Positions 8,441 through 16,507 of a stretch of DNA of 64,000 nt are shown one piece after another (positions within the stretch are counted from its first letter, which is position 1; each line of letters begins with the position of its first letter). The notes beneath the pieces are model-generated. The model had not been told where the DNA came from. It ran no database searches and was given only the letters and a program-made list of their open reading frames with translations. The DNA comes from Methylobacterium sp. E-066 (GTDB lineage: Bacteria > Pseudomonadota > Alphaproteobacteria > Rhizobiales > Beijerinckiaceae). A program made the translations under genes and the position numbers. The stretch covers positions 47,049-111,048 of the forward strand of contig NZ_JAKSYO010000186.1 in the NCBI RefSeq assembly GCF_022829635.1, in the 5' to 3' direction.

Positions 8441-9628
8441 TCAAACGCCCGCGTACATCCGGCCCGGGTTCAGAACCCCGGCGGGATCGTGCGCCGTCTT
8501 GATCCCGGCGGTGATCCGCATCAGCGGCTCCGCCAGGGGCTGGAACACCGGCACGGCGGCCCGCACGGAATCGGGGGCGCGCACCAGCGTGGCGTGGCCG
8601 GCCTGGTCCCGCAACGCGGCGCGCACGATGGCGGCGCCGGCATCCCCGGCCGACCCGGTGGCGAGCCAGATCAGGCCGCCGCCCCAATCGTAGAACCAGC
8701 GGGCCTCGCGCTGGGCCGCGATCGCCGCCACCAGGGCCGGCCCGTGCGTCGGGGCCGTCGAGATCCGCCACAGGGCCTGGTCGCGGGGCTCGGCCAGGGG
8801 GGCGGCATCGCGCACCGACCGCCACAGGGCGGTGCCGGCCTCGCCCTCCAGAAGCTCCGGCGCGCCGAAGCGCTTGAGCAGGCGGCGCAGCTCGCCGGTC
8901 CGGTAATCGATCGACTCCGAGAACCCTTCGAGGCGCATCAGCGTCCGGGCCTCGGGGGCGCCGATCCCGGCCGGTAGATGCGCCGCGCCGGTGAGCTCGA
9001 AGGGCGAGCCGAGGGCCGCCGCCAGGGCCGCGATGGCCCGGGCGTCGTCGAGGCCGCAGAACACCAGGGTGGCGACCCGCTCGCAGGCCGGCAGCACCTT
9101 GAAGGTGACTTCGGTGAGCAGCCCGAGGGTGCCGTGGGCGCCGGCCATCAGCTTCACCAGGTCGAGCCCGGTGACGTTCTTCATCACCCGGCCGCCCGAC
9201 TTGATCGCCTCGCCGCGCCCGTTGACGAAGCGCACGCCGATCAGGCTGTCCCGGGCCGCACCGGCATTGATCCGGCGGGGGCCGGCATTGTTGGTCGCCG
9301 CCACGGCGCCCAGCGTCGGCTCACCGCCGGTGCCGTAGATATTGCGAAAGTCCATCGGCTCGAACGGCAGCATCTGGCCCCGGGAGGCGAGCAGCGCCTC
9401 GACCTCGGCGAGCGGCGTGCCGGCGCGCGCCGCCACCACCATCTCGGCGGGCTCGTAGAGCGTCACGCCGGTGAGCTTTCGGGCCGAGAGCGTCGCGGTG
9501 TCCTGCGCCGGGCGGCCGAGCCCCGCAGCGGTGCCGCCGCCGGCCAGCCGCAGGCGCTCGCCGCGCCCGGACGCCGCCCGCACGATCTCCTCAGCCTCCG
9601 CCTCGGTGCCGGGCTCGTAGCCGCCCAT
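8441..9628 (-). CDS. glcE: Glycolate oxidase FAD-binding subunit GlcE
   Basis: The second flavin-binding subunit of glycolate oxidase, 395 residues. The FAD-binding PCMH fold is shown by LRLAGGGTAAGLGRPA, MVVAARAGTPLAEVEALLAS, LPFEPMDF, and GGEPTLGAVAATNNAGPRRI plus SLIGVRFVNGRGEAIKSGGR. The C-terminal PGRMYAGV closing is typical of GlcE/GlcD proteins. The ATG at 9628 has GGAGACG just upstream. It heads a two-gene operon with glcF. GlcD is normally needed for activity, so it should be encoded at another locus. Confidence 0.93.
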   Translation of the reverse strand: MGGYEPGTEAEAEEIVRAASGRGERLRLAGGGTAAGLGRPAQDTATLSARKLTGVTLYEPAEMVVAARAGTPLAEVEALLASRGQMLPFEPMDFRNIYGTGGEPTLGAVAATNNAGPRRINAGAARDSLIGVRFVNGRGEAIKSGGRVMKNVTGLDLVKLMAGAHGTLGLLTEVTFKVLPACERVATLVFCGLDDARAIAALAAALGSPFELTGAAHLPAGIGAPEARTLMRLEGFSESIDYRTGELRRLLKRFGAPELLEGEAGTALWRSVRDAAPLAEPRDQALWRISTAPTHGPALVAAIAAQREARWFYDWGGGLIWLATGSAGDAGAAIVRAALRDQAGHATLVRAPDSVRAAVPVFQPLAEPLMRITAGIKTAHDPAGVLNPGRMYAGV

Positions 9629-9752
9629 CGTCTCCGCCCCGGTTCTTTTTGGACTTGTTCCAGACCCGGTTTCGCCGGAACCGGCGACGGATTCAAGCGG
9701 AGGCGGCGTCGCGGGGTTGCAGGTGCGCGAAAGTTGAATATCCGGGGGGCGG

Positions 9753-11195
9753 CTACTCCGCCGCGATGGTCCGGCCCGGGCGCAGGCGTCCGGCGACCTG
9801 CCGGCGCAGGCCGGCGATGTCGAAGATCCAGACCAGCGCCCCGTAGAGCGCCGCCCCAGCCGGAACCAGCACCGCCAGGGCGGCGGCGGGCGGCAGGTGC
9901 CGGAACGGGGCCAGCGCCAGCCCCATCGCCCCGCAGGCGAGGGCGGCTGCGCCGATCTGGCCCCAGGGCAGCACGATCCGCTCAGCCCCCGTCAGCGCCC
10001 GCCAGCCGAGCCAGAGCGCGGCGGCGGCGAGCCCCAGGGTCTGGGCGAGGGCGACGCCCATGCCGCCCATCAGCTCGGGCAGGAGCAGCAGGCCCGCGCC
10101 GTTGACCGCGAGCCCGACCAGGGCGGCGGCGATCACCGGCAACGTCCGGCGGCGGATCTGGAAGACCGGGTTGAGGGCGTAGAACATCATCGACAGGCAG
10201 AACAGGCCGGGCATCAGCGCGACGCTGTAGCTCTCGAACGGGCCGCGATAGGCATCGGGCACCACCAGCCCCTGGAGCGCCGGCAGCACCGCCCAGAACC
10301 CGACCGCGCAGGGCGCCAGCAGGGCGAACACCGTGCCGGCATTCTCGGCGACCTGCGCCTCGGCGGCCGCGTGGCCGTGCTGCTCCTCGGCCTGGACGGC
10401 GAACTGGAACAGCAGCAGGTCCAGCGCGGTGCCCAGCGTCATCAGCGACCTTGACGTGACGTCGGCGGCGAGCGCGAAATAGCCGGCCTCGGCGAAACCG
10501 GCATGGCCGGCGATCGCGCCCCGGTTCACGAAGGCGAGGCACTGATAGGCGGTGTTGGCGGCGATCAGCGGCAGGCCGTAGCGGGCGAAGACCCCCCAGG
10601 TCGTCCCGAGGCGCGGCCGCTCGAACGGATGTTCGGGATCACGCAGCGGGTGGCGCAGCAGCACCACCGCGGCGAGCTGGCTGAGCCCCGCCGCCGCCAG
10701 CACCCAGGCCGGCTGCGGCAGCCACCAGGCGGCGCCGGCCATCATCACGAAGGCGAGGACGTTCTTCACCGCCACGAGGCCGAGATAGAGTTTTCCGTCG
10801 AACCGGGCCCGGGCCAGGGCCGCGTGGTAATCGAACACCCCGATGCCGAGGGCGGCGAGCCCGGTGCCGCACAGGACCGCCTCGCGCCCGGCCGCGCCGC
10901 CGCCGAAGCCGAACGCCCCGCACAGGGCGGCGGCAGCGAGCAGCAGCAGGCCGATGCGCAGATAGGCCCGGTCGAGCCCGTGGCGGATCCAGGGCTCGTC
11001 CACGCGCACGCGCCCCGAATAGAACCGCGTCGCCGAGAGCCGCAGCCACTCGAACAGCACCGTGTTCAGCACGATCGCCCCGGTGGTCGCCAGCGCGAAC
11101 CGGCCGAAATCGGCTGGCCCGAGCAATTGGGCGATCAGGAGCCCGAGGACGAAGTTGAGCCCCGCATTGATCACGAAGGCGGCGATCACGGCCAT
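9753..11195 (-). CDS. Polysaccharide/lipid-linked oligosaccharide flippase family membrane protein
   Basis: A 480-residue protein made almost wholly of hydrophobic helices (roughly 12-14 membrane segments), beginning MAVIAAFVINAGLNFVLGLL and LLGPADFGRFALATTGAIVL. The paired-helix N-terminus with GPADFGRFALA is characteristic of the Wzx/MATE-like polysaccharide export superfamily that flips lipid-linked sugars across the inner membrane. No glycosyltransferase cluster is beside it, so the substrate cannot be inferred. It lies on the same strand as glcE, 124 bp upstream, and may be an independent unit. Confidence 0.85.
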   Translation of the reverse strand: MAVIAAFVINAGLNFVLGLLIAQLLGPADFGRFALATTGAIVLNTVLFEWLRLSATRFYSGRVRVDEPWIRHGLDRAYLRIGLLLLAAAALCGAFGFGGGAAGREAVLCGTGLAALGIGVFDYHAALARARFDGKLYLGLVAVKNVLAFVMMAGAAWWLPQPAWVLAAAGLSQLAAVVLLRHPLRDPEHPFERPRLGTTWGVFARYGLPLIAANTAYQCLAFVNRGAIAGHAGFAEAGYFALAADVTSRSLMTLGTALDLLLFQFAVQAEEQHGHAAAEAQVAENAGTVFALLAPCAVGFWAVLPALQGLVVPDAYRGPFESYSVALMPGLFCLSMMFYALNPVFQIRRRTLPVIAAALVGLAVNGAGLLLLPELMGGMGVALAQTLGLAAAALWLGWRALTGAERIVLPWGQIGAAALACGAMGLALAPFRHLPPAAALAVLVPAGAALYGALVWIFDIAGLRRQVAGRLRPGRTIAAE

Positions 11196-11304
11196 GGACG
11201 GCGCCTCATGCGCGGCGAAGTTCTTCGGGCTGCCCCCGGGATGTAGGCTGGGACCCGTAAGACTCTCCTAACAGGGCGGGAACAGGGCGAGGACTGACGG
11301 GCCT

Positions 11305-11835
11305 CTACAACCCGCGCTCGTAGCGCCAGGCCTCCATTCCGTCTTCATAATAGGCGGGCTGGACGGCGAAGCGGGTGTAGCCCCGGCGCTGGTAGAGGCG
11401 GATGCCGGCGCCGTTATCGGCGCGGACTTCGAGGCGCAGGCGGTCGCAGCCATGGGCGCGGGCCTGGGCCTCCGCGGCGTCGAGCAGTTTTCCGCCGAGC
11501 CCGAGGCCGCCGCGGTTGGGCGCCACCGCGATCGAGGCGAGGCGGGCGATCCGGCTGCCGCGCCGACGCTCCAGGACGGCCGCGCCGACGAGCACCGGAT
11601 CCCGATCCCCGTCCGGCCCCGCGATCAAGGCCGCCAGCACATCCATGCTGGGCGACAGGATCGCGTGGCGGATCGCCCGGCGCTCGGCCCGGTCGGTGGC
11701 GAAGGCGGCGTGCTCCAGGGCGACCAGGGCGTCGAGATCGGCGAGGCCGGCCGCGCGGATCACCGGCTCCGGGAGCCCGTCTCCGCGTGGGTCGCGCACG
11801 GGCACGCCGACGGGGGCATTCACGGGGGCGCTCAC
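11305..11835 (-). CDS. GNAT family N-acetyltransferase (RimI-like)
   Basis: An acetyl-CoA-dependent N-acetyltransferase. The fold is shown by PVIRAAGLADLDALVALEHA at the N-terminus, the acetyl-CoA loop ARLASIAVAPNRGGLGLGGK, and the C-terminal ADNGAGIRLYQRRGYTRF strand-helix. This pattern is that of RimI-like enzymes, whose target may be a protein N-terminus or a small amine. The start is uncertain: in-frame GTG codons at 11835 and 11823 fit the domain boundary, while the frame stays open as far as 12210 but encodes unlikely sequence there. The gene stands alone between the flippase and the divergent decarboxylase leader. Confidence 0.82.
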   Translation of the reverse strand: MSAPVNAPVGVPVRDPRGDGLPEPVIRAAGLADLDALVALEHAAFATDRAERRAIRHAILSPSMDVLAALIAGPDGDRDPVLVGAAVLERRRGSRIARLASIAVAPNRGGLGLGGKLLDAAEAQARAHGCDRLRLEVRADNGAGIRLYQRRGYTRFAVQPAYYEDGMEAWRYERGL

Positions 11836-12229
11836 GCCCGGGCCGTCGCGCCGGCGCCCAAGCCGGTTCGGCGCAGGCGGACATATAAAGACAAGGACCC
11901 GGGCGCGATGGCGACGCGATCGGGCTCGGCTCTCGATCTGTTCGGCCCGGCCATCGTACGCTCGTCTAAAGGACATCGCTCCGGCGGTCAGATGCCCGCT
12001 TCCGGTCCGCTTGGGAAGCCCGCCCGGGCCGGCCGCCCCGCCGGAATGCGCCGTTTTTGCAACGGCGGGGCCGCGGTGCGGATTTGGCGGGGAAATGCGG
12101 CTCGATCGGGGGCCAATCCCCTTGTTGTTGGGGGCCATTCTCCGTATATGCGCCCTGCCCAATTTCGCACGTGCCTGTGGCCGCGTGCCGGTTGGTGGGC
12201 ATCCGGTCAACTGCCGGACAGCCGCCAGG

Positions 12230-12633
12230 GGTCTTAAAGGATCGATGGTCGCAAGGGTGGATCCCTACGGCCGGCATCCAGGTGGCAACACCGGACCCCG
12301 ACAACAACCGGCAGCCGGAGGCGAAACCGGCGAACCCCGCTCTCCACGGGGGACGCAGCTTAAAGCAACGACGAACGGGCTTTTTTGGTCTCGTCGGCCC
12401 TCCAAAGGCCGGCACCGAAGAGGCTTGTTTCTCTTTGCCCGGCGTGCGGTGGGGGTCCTCCCTTCCAATCCACGGCAGCTTCCGGGTGCTCTGCGCCCGC
12501 ATGGATCGACGCGTCTCCAAAGCGCTTCGGTCCGCGCGACGCATCGCCCCCTGACGCCGGCGACCCGTTGGGTCGTCACATCGACAGCGCGCCCGCAGGA
12601 CGGGCGCCCGCGAACCCGTGCCGGGAGACGACC
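12230..12633 (+). promoter_or_regulatory. Long structured leader of ornithine decarboxylase, candidate speF-type RNA
   Basis: About 400 bp with no credible gene precede the decarboxylase start. The 5' part (12,243-12,370) is rich in short complementary stems: GGATCCCTACGGCCGGCATC, GGTGGCAACACCGG, CCGGCAGCCGG, and CCCCGCTCTCCACGGGG, followed by a T-run at 12,380 (GGGCTTTTTTGG). Position and appearance fit the speF RNA motif, known upstream of this decarboxylase in alphaproteobacteria. A short frame beginning ATGGTCGCAAGG at 12,244 could encode a leader peptide. The family match is from memory and was not scored against a covariance model. Confidence 0.55.
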
Positions 12634-13800
12634 ATGACCGATCGCATCCGTGATTTCCTGCGCGTGCGCCGTGACCTCGGTCAGGACGAGGGCCCCGTGA
12701 TGGTCCTCGACCTCGATGTCGTGCGCGACAACTACACCGCCTTCGCGCGCTCCCTGCCGGACACCCGCGTGTTCTACGCGGTGAAGGCCAACCCGGCCCC
12801 CGAGGTGCTGCGCCTGCTCGCCGAGATGGGCTCCTGCTTCGACACCGCCTCGGTGGCCGAGATGGAGATGGCGCTCGCCGCCGGCGCCACCCCGGACCGG
12901 ATCTCCTTCGGCAACACCATCAAGAAGGAGCGCTGCATCGGCCGCGCGCTGAAGCTCGGCATCCGCCTGTTCGCGGTGGATTGCCAGGCCGAGGTCGACA
13001 AGATCGCCCGGGCCGCCGAGGCCATGGAGGTCGCGGCCTCCGACGTGCGCGTGTTCTGCCGCATCCTGTGCGACGGCGCCGGCGCCGACTGGCCGCTCTC
13101 GCGCAAGTTCGGCTGCGTGCCCGAGATGGCCACCGACGTGCTCGAGCACGCCCACCGGCAAGGGCTCGAGGCCTACGGCATCTCGTTCCATGTCGGTTCG
13201 CAGCAGGGCAACACCGAGGCCTGGGATGGGGCGCTGGGTTCCGCGGCGGCGATCTTCCGCGAGTGTGCCGAGCGCGGCATCTTCCTGTCGATGGTCAATC
13301 TCGGCGGCGGCTTCCCGACCAAGTACCTCAAGGCGGTGCCGGGCGTGGAGAGCTACGGCGAGGCGATCTTCCGGGGCCTGACCAAGCATTTCGGCAACCA
13401 GATCCCGGAGACGATCATCGAGCCGGGCCGCGGCATGGTCGGCAATGCCGGCCTGATCGAGGCCGAGGTCGTGCTGGTGTCGAAGAAGTCAGCCGATGCC
13501 GACGAGGTGCGCTGGGTCTATCTCGACATCGGCAAGTTCGGCGGGCTGGCCGAGACCATGGACGAGTCGATCCGCTACCCGATCCGCACCACCCGCGACG
13601 GGGACCGGACCGAGCCCTGCGTCATCGCCGGGCCGACCTGCGACTCGGTGGACGTGCTCTACGAGCGGCAGCTCTACCCGCTGCCGGTCTCGCTCTCGAT
13701 CGGCGACAAGGTCCTGATCGAGGGTACGGGCGCCTACACCACGACCTACGCGGCCGTGGCCTTCAACGGCTTCCCGCCCCTCCAGCAGATCGTCATCTGA
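12634..13800 (+). CDS. odc: Ornithine (or ornithine/lysine) decarboxylase, alanine-racemase-fold type
   Basis: A PLP-dependent decarboxylase that makes putrescine from ornithine; some family members also use lysine. The pyridoxal lysine is K51 in FYAVKANPAPEVLRLL. Other landmarks are SCFDTASVAEMEMALAAG, FHVGSQ, NLGGGFP, the phosphate-binding EPGRGMVGNAG, and GPTCDSVDVLY with the catalytic Cys. At 388 residues it is normal for the short bacterial DAP-type enzymes. The ATG at 12634 follows GGGAGACGACC; the frame is open further upstream but that sequence is leader RNA. A GNAT acetyltransferase gene lies downstream on the same strand, but 250 bp and a repeat separate them. Substrate preference cannot be read from sequence alone. 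Confidence 0.93.
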   Translation: MTDRIRDFLRVRRDLGQDEGPVMVLDLDVVRDNYTAFARSLPDTRVFYAVKANPAPEVLRLLAEMGSCFDTASVAEMEMALAAGATPDRISFGNTIKKERCIGRALKLGIRLFAVDCQAEVDKIARAAEAMEVAASDVRVFCRILCDGAGADWPLSRKFGCVPEMATDVLEHAHRQGLEAYGISFHVGSQQGNTEAWDGALGSAAAIFRECAERGIFLSMVNLGGGFPTKYLKAVPGVESYGEAIFRGLTKHFGNQIPETIIEPGRGMVGNAGLIEAEVVLVSKKSADADEVRWVYLDIGKFGGLAETMDESIRYPIRTTRDGDRTEPCVIAGPTCDSVDVLYERQLYPLPVSLSIGDKVLIEGTGAYTTTYAAVAFNGFPPLQQIVI

Positions 13801-13846
13801 CGTTTTCCAGCTGAGACAGGTTCCGGTTCAGGTGGCAGAGACGGTG

Positions 13847-13938
13847 CCGTCCTTGCGAGCGGAGCGAAGCAATCCAGTGGCGCCACCCCGACCGAGGTCG
13901 GGCTGCCCTGGGTCACTTCGCTTCGCTCGTGATGACGG
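13847..13938. repeat. Dispersed palindromic repeat (rhizobial type)
   Basis: Two imperfect inverted arms of about 31 bp, 13847-13877 (core GCGAGCGGAGCGAAGC) and 13908-13938 (core ACTTCGCTTCGCTCG), flank a GC-rich centre with its own stem (CCGACCGAGGTCGG). This resembles the dispersed intergenic palindromes common in Methylobacterium and rhizobia. It lies between odc and the next gene. Confidence 0.8.
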
Positions 13939-14049
13939 CCCGGGCGACCCGGCCGGGCACTGACCTTCACCACGGCTTCGACGGAGGGCGCTCGGCTCTC
14001 CGTGGAAAAGAACGCTTCTCCCGCTTGTCGGCCCGGGGAGGGCATTGCC

Positions 14050-14601
14050 ATGATCGAGATCCGCGCGGAGCGCATCCATGACGTCCCGGCGCGCGAGCGC
14101 CTGCTCGACGCCTGTTTTGCCGGCAACCGACGCGCCAGGACCTCGGAGCGCCTGCGCGAGGGTCGGCTCCCCGCCCGCGGCCTCGCCTTCGCGGCGACCC
14201 GGCGCGGCCGCCTCGTCGGCACCCTGCGCCTGTGGCACGTCGAGGCCGGCCTCGCCCGCCCGGCGCTGCTGCTCGGGCCGCTCGCGGTCGATCCGGAGAT
14301 CCAGGGCCAGGGGCTCGGCTCGGTGATGATGCAGGCCGCCCTCGGCCGGGCGGAATCGCTGGGCCACGGCGCCGTGCTGCTGGTGGGCGACGCGCCGTAC
14401 TACGTCCGGTTCGGCTTCGACCGGGCGCTGGCGGATGGGCTCACCCTGCCGGGCCCGTTCGAGCGCGCCCGTTTCCTCGGGCTGGAGCTGCGTTCGGGGG
14501 CGCTCGCCGGCGCCGAGGGGATGGTCCGGGCCACGGGCGTCCTCGCTCCGGTCGAGACGGTGTCGGACGAGGCCGCGGTCGCGCGACGACGCGCCGCCTG
14601 A
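14050..14601 (+). CDS. GNAT family N-acetyltransferase
   Basis: An N-acetyltransferase of 183 residues related to YhbS-type enzymes. The acetyl-CoA region is LLLGPLAVDPEIQGQGLGSV followed by MMQAALGRAESLGHGAVLLV; the C-terminal GDAPYYVRFGFDRALA is characteristic of this subgroup. The ATG at 14050 has GGGGAGGG just upstream. Its placement behind the decarboxylase suggests, but does not show, a polyamine-related substrate. Confidence 0.87.
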   Translation: MIEIRAERIHDVPARERLLDACFAGNRRARTSERLREGRLPARGLAFAATRRGRLVGTLRLWHVEAGLARPALLLGPLAVDPEIQGQGLGSVMMQAALGRAESLGHGAVLLVGDAPYYVRFGFDRALADGLTLPGPFERARFLGLELRSGALAGAEGMVRATGVLAPVETVSDEAAVARRRAA

Positions 14602-14643
14602 TCCGTCACGTCAGGACCGGTCCCGGTGCGCGTGGGACCGGTC

Positions 14644-15213
14644 TCAGTGAAGCGTCTCGCCGTTCTCGATCGTCGACGGGGCGGGCGCGACCGTCATCTT
14701 CTGCGCGATCTCCTGGCCGACCCGGAATAGGGCCTCCCGCAGGGGCGCCAGCGCCGACTTGCCGCCATCCACCTCGATCAGGCCGTGCGCGATCAGCAGA
14801 TGGTCGGCCACGAGGTCGAGGGTCGAGGCCGGAACTGTCGAGGGACGCGGCGGCGGCGGCACGAATCGGCCGAGGCCGCCCTGCGCCTCGGTCTCGCTGC
14901 CGCCGGGCGCGAGCTCGGTGATCGAGCCGAGGAACCCCAGAAAGGTCTGATTCGGCGGCCCGTAGGAGGGCACGGCCCCGGCCGCCGCCCAGATCGAGCC
15001 GCCCCCGTCGCGGGCCAGCCGAAACCGGACGACGAACTCCGCCTGCGCCTGCGCCGCCTCCTTGATGACGGCCCGCAGCACCGCACCGTCCTCGGTGTGG
15101 AGCCGCTCGAACCAGCCCTGCCCGACGGCGTCCAGACGGTCCTGCCCGGTAAGGCCGTGCCATTCGGAGCTGACATAGGTCAGGGCCCCGGCGGCGTCGG
15201 TCATGAAGATCAT
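14644..15213 (-). CDS. PAS-domain protein
   Basis: A 189-residue protein whose first about 110 residues form a PAS fold: MIFMTDAAGALTYVSSEWHG, LTGQDRLDAVGQGWFERLHT, and VRFRLARDGGGSIWAAA. The rest is low-complexity, then a helical tail (VADHLLIAHGLIEVDGGKSA). No kinase, cyclase or DNA-binding domain is present, so it is a sensor lacking a recognisable output or one working through a partner. I chose the ATG at 15213 because GGAGG lies about 8 nt upstream; an in-frame start at 15294 is possible. It converges with the acetyltransferase gene and stands alone. Confidence 0.75.
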   Translation of the reverse strand: MIFMTDAAGALTYVSSEWHGLTGQDRLDAVGQGWFERLHTEDGAVLRAVIKEAAQAQAEFVVRFRLARDGGGSIWAAAGAVPSYGPPNQTFLGFLGSITELAPGGSETEAQGGLGRFVPPPPRPSTVPASTLDLVADHLLIAHGLIEVDGGKSALAPLREALFRVGQEIAQKMTVAPAPSTIENGETLH

Positions 15214-15492
15214 CGGTTGGCCTCCGGTTGCGGATGGCGGCTCGATCGGCACATTCGCAAATCGGGAGCCCGGGGTGCATCGGCAATCGTGCACGGCGGC
15301 GGCCCGTTCCGGATACGCTGACAGGAAAGTCGGAATGCCGCGGGTTCATCCGTCGGCGCCGCAGCCCGAGCATACCGGCGATGCGCCCGGTCGCGGCGGC
15401 GTCCACCGCCCTGGCCGCCATCGTGCATTGCGCCCGGCGGCCGCGATCCCGCATAGACGGGGCGCCGGCTTCCCCAGAAGGCTTTTCGACCG

Positions 15493-16506
15493 ATGCAGAT
15501 CGCCACGCCCTATCTGATGTTCCTGGGCGACGTGCCCGACACGCTGGCGGCCAAGACCGCCTATGGCATCAAGGACTGGCGCCCGGACTGGTGCGTCGGC
15601 CAGATGCGGCTCCCCGGCTGCGCCGCTGATCTCGGCATCCCCGACATGACCCTGCCCGAGGCCTTGGCCAAGGGCTGCCGGACCCTGGTGATCGGCGTCG
15701 TCAACGCCGGCGGCGTGCTGCCGGACCATTGGGTCAAGGAGATCGTGGCGGCGCTCGAGGCCGGGCTCGACGTGGCGAGCGGCCTGCACGTCAAGCTCGG
15801 CGCGGTTCCGGCCATCGCGGAGGCCGCCGCCCGGCGCGGGCGCCAGCTCCACGACGTGCGCCACACCGACGAGCGCTTCCCCACCGGCAAGGGCACCAAG
15901 CGCGCGGGCCGGCGCCTGCTCACCGTCGGCACCGATTGCTCGGTCGGCAAGAAGTACACCGTGCTGGCCCTGGAGCGGGGCATGCGCGAGCGCGGCCTCG
16001 ATGCCGATTTCTGCGCCACCGGGCAGACCGGCGTGTTCATCTCCGGAAGGGGCGTCGCCATCGACGCCGTGGTCGCCGACTTCATCTCCGGCGCGGTCGA
16101 GACGATCTCGGCCGAGGCCGCCCCGAATCACTGGGACCTGATCGAGGGTCAGGGCTCGCTGTTCCACCCGTCCTTCGCAGGCGTCAGCCTCGGGCTGTTG
16201 CACGGCGCCCAGGCCGACGCCTTCGTGGTCTGCCACGAGCCCACCCGCACCACCATGCGCGGCGTGAAGCACCCGCTGCCGACCCTCCAGCAGGTGATCG
16301 ACCTCACTGTGCAACTCGGCAGCCTGACCAACCCGGCGATCCGCCCGGTGGGTATTTCCGTGAACACGCAAGCCCTGGGCGAGAGCGAGGCGAAGGCGCT
16401 CCTGGAAAAACTCGCCGCCGAGCACGGCCTGCCCGCCACCGATCCGGTGCGCTTCGGCGTCGCCGGGCTGGTCGACCGGATCGTTTCCGACTTCCCGGAG
16501 GTCTGA
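15493..16506 (+). CDS. dgcN: D-glutamate N-acetyltransferase DgcN (DUF1611 family)
   Basis: A DUF1611 protein of 337 residues. The P-loop-like GTDCSVGKKYT in the C-terminal ATPase-like domain, preceded by RAGRRLLTV, and the N-terminal domain with LPDHWVKEIVAALEAGLDVA match the family. DgcN has been described as acetylating D-glutamate in the DgcN-DgcA catabolic route. The strongest support here is that the very next gene, 1 bp downstream, is the matching racemase DgcA. Before that work the family was annotated as NAD-dependent epimerase or unknown. No dgcR regulator or D-amino acid transporter is adjacent, so growth on D-glutamate is an inference. Confidence 0.85.
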   Translation: MQIATPYLMFLGDVPDTLAAKTAYGIKDWRPDWCVGQMRLPGCAADLGIPDMTLPEALAKGCRTLVIGVVNAGGVLPDHWVKEIVAALEAGLDVASGLHVKLGAVPAIAEAAARRGRQLHDVRHTDERFPTGKGTKRAGRRLLTVGTDCSVGKKYTVLALERGMRERGLDADFCATGQTGVFISGRGVAIDAVVADFISGAVETISAEAAPNHWDLIEGQGSLFHPSFAGVSLGLLHGAQADAFVVCHEPTRTTMRGVKHPLPTLQQVIDLTVQLGSLTNPAIRPVGISVNTQALGESEAKALLEKLAAEHGLPATDPVRFGVAGLVDRIVSDFPEV

Positions 16507-16507
16507 C

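Noticed and set aside
7097..8977. A 626-residue open frame antisense to glcF and glcE
   Set aside because: It is low-complexity, His/Gly/Arg-rich and crosses two well-supported genes on the other strand.
11836..12210. An N-terminal extension of the acetyltransferase at 11305-11835
   Set aside because: The added residues are Arg/Pro/Gly-rich and unlike any domain; normal enzymes of this class are about 150-180 residues.
12385..12633. An N-terminal extension of ornithine decarboxylase
   Set aside because: The upstream residues are not protein-like, the family length fits the ATG at 12634, and the DNA looks like a structured leader.
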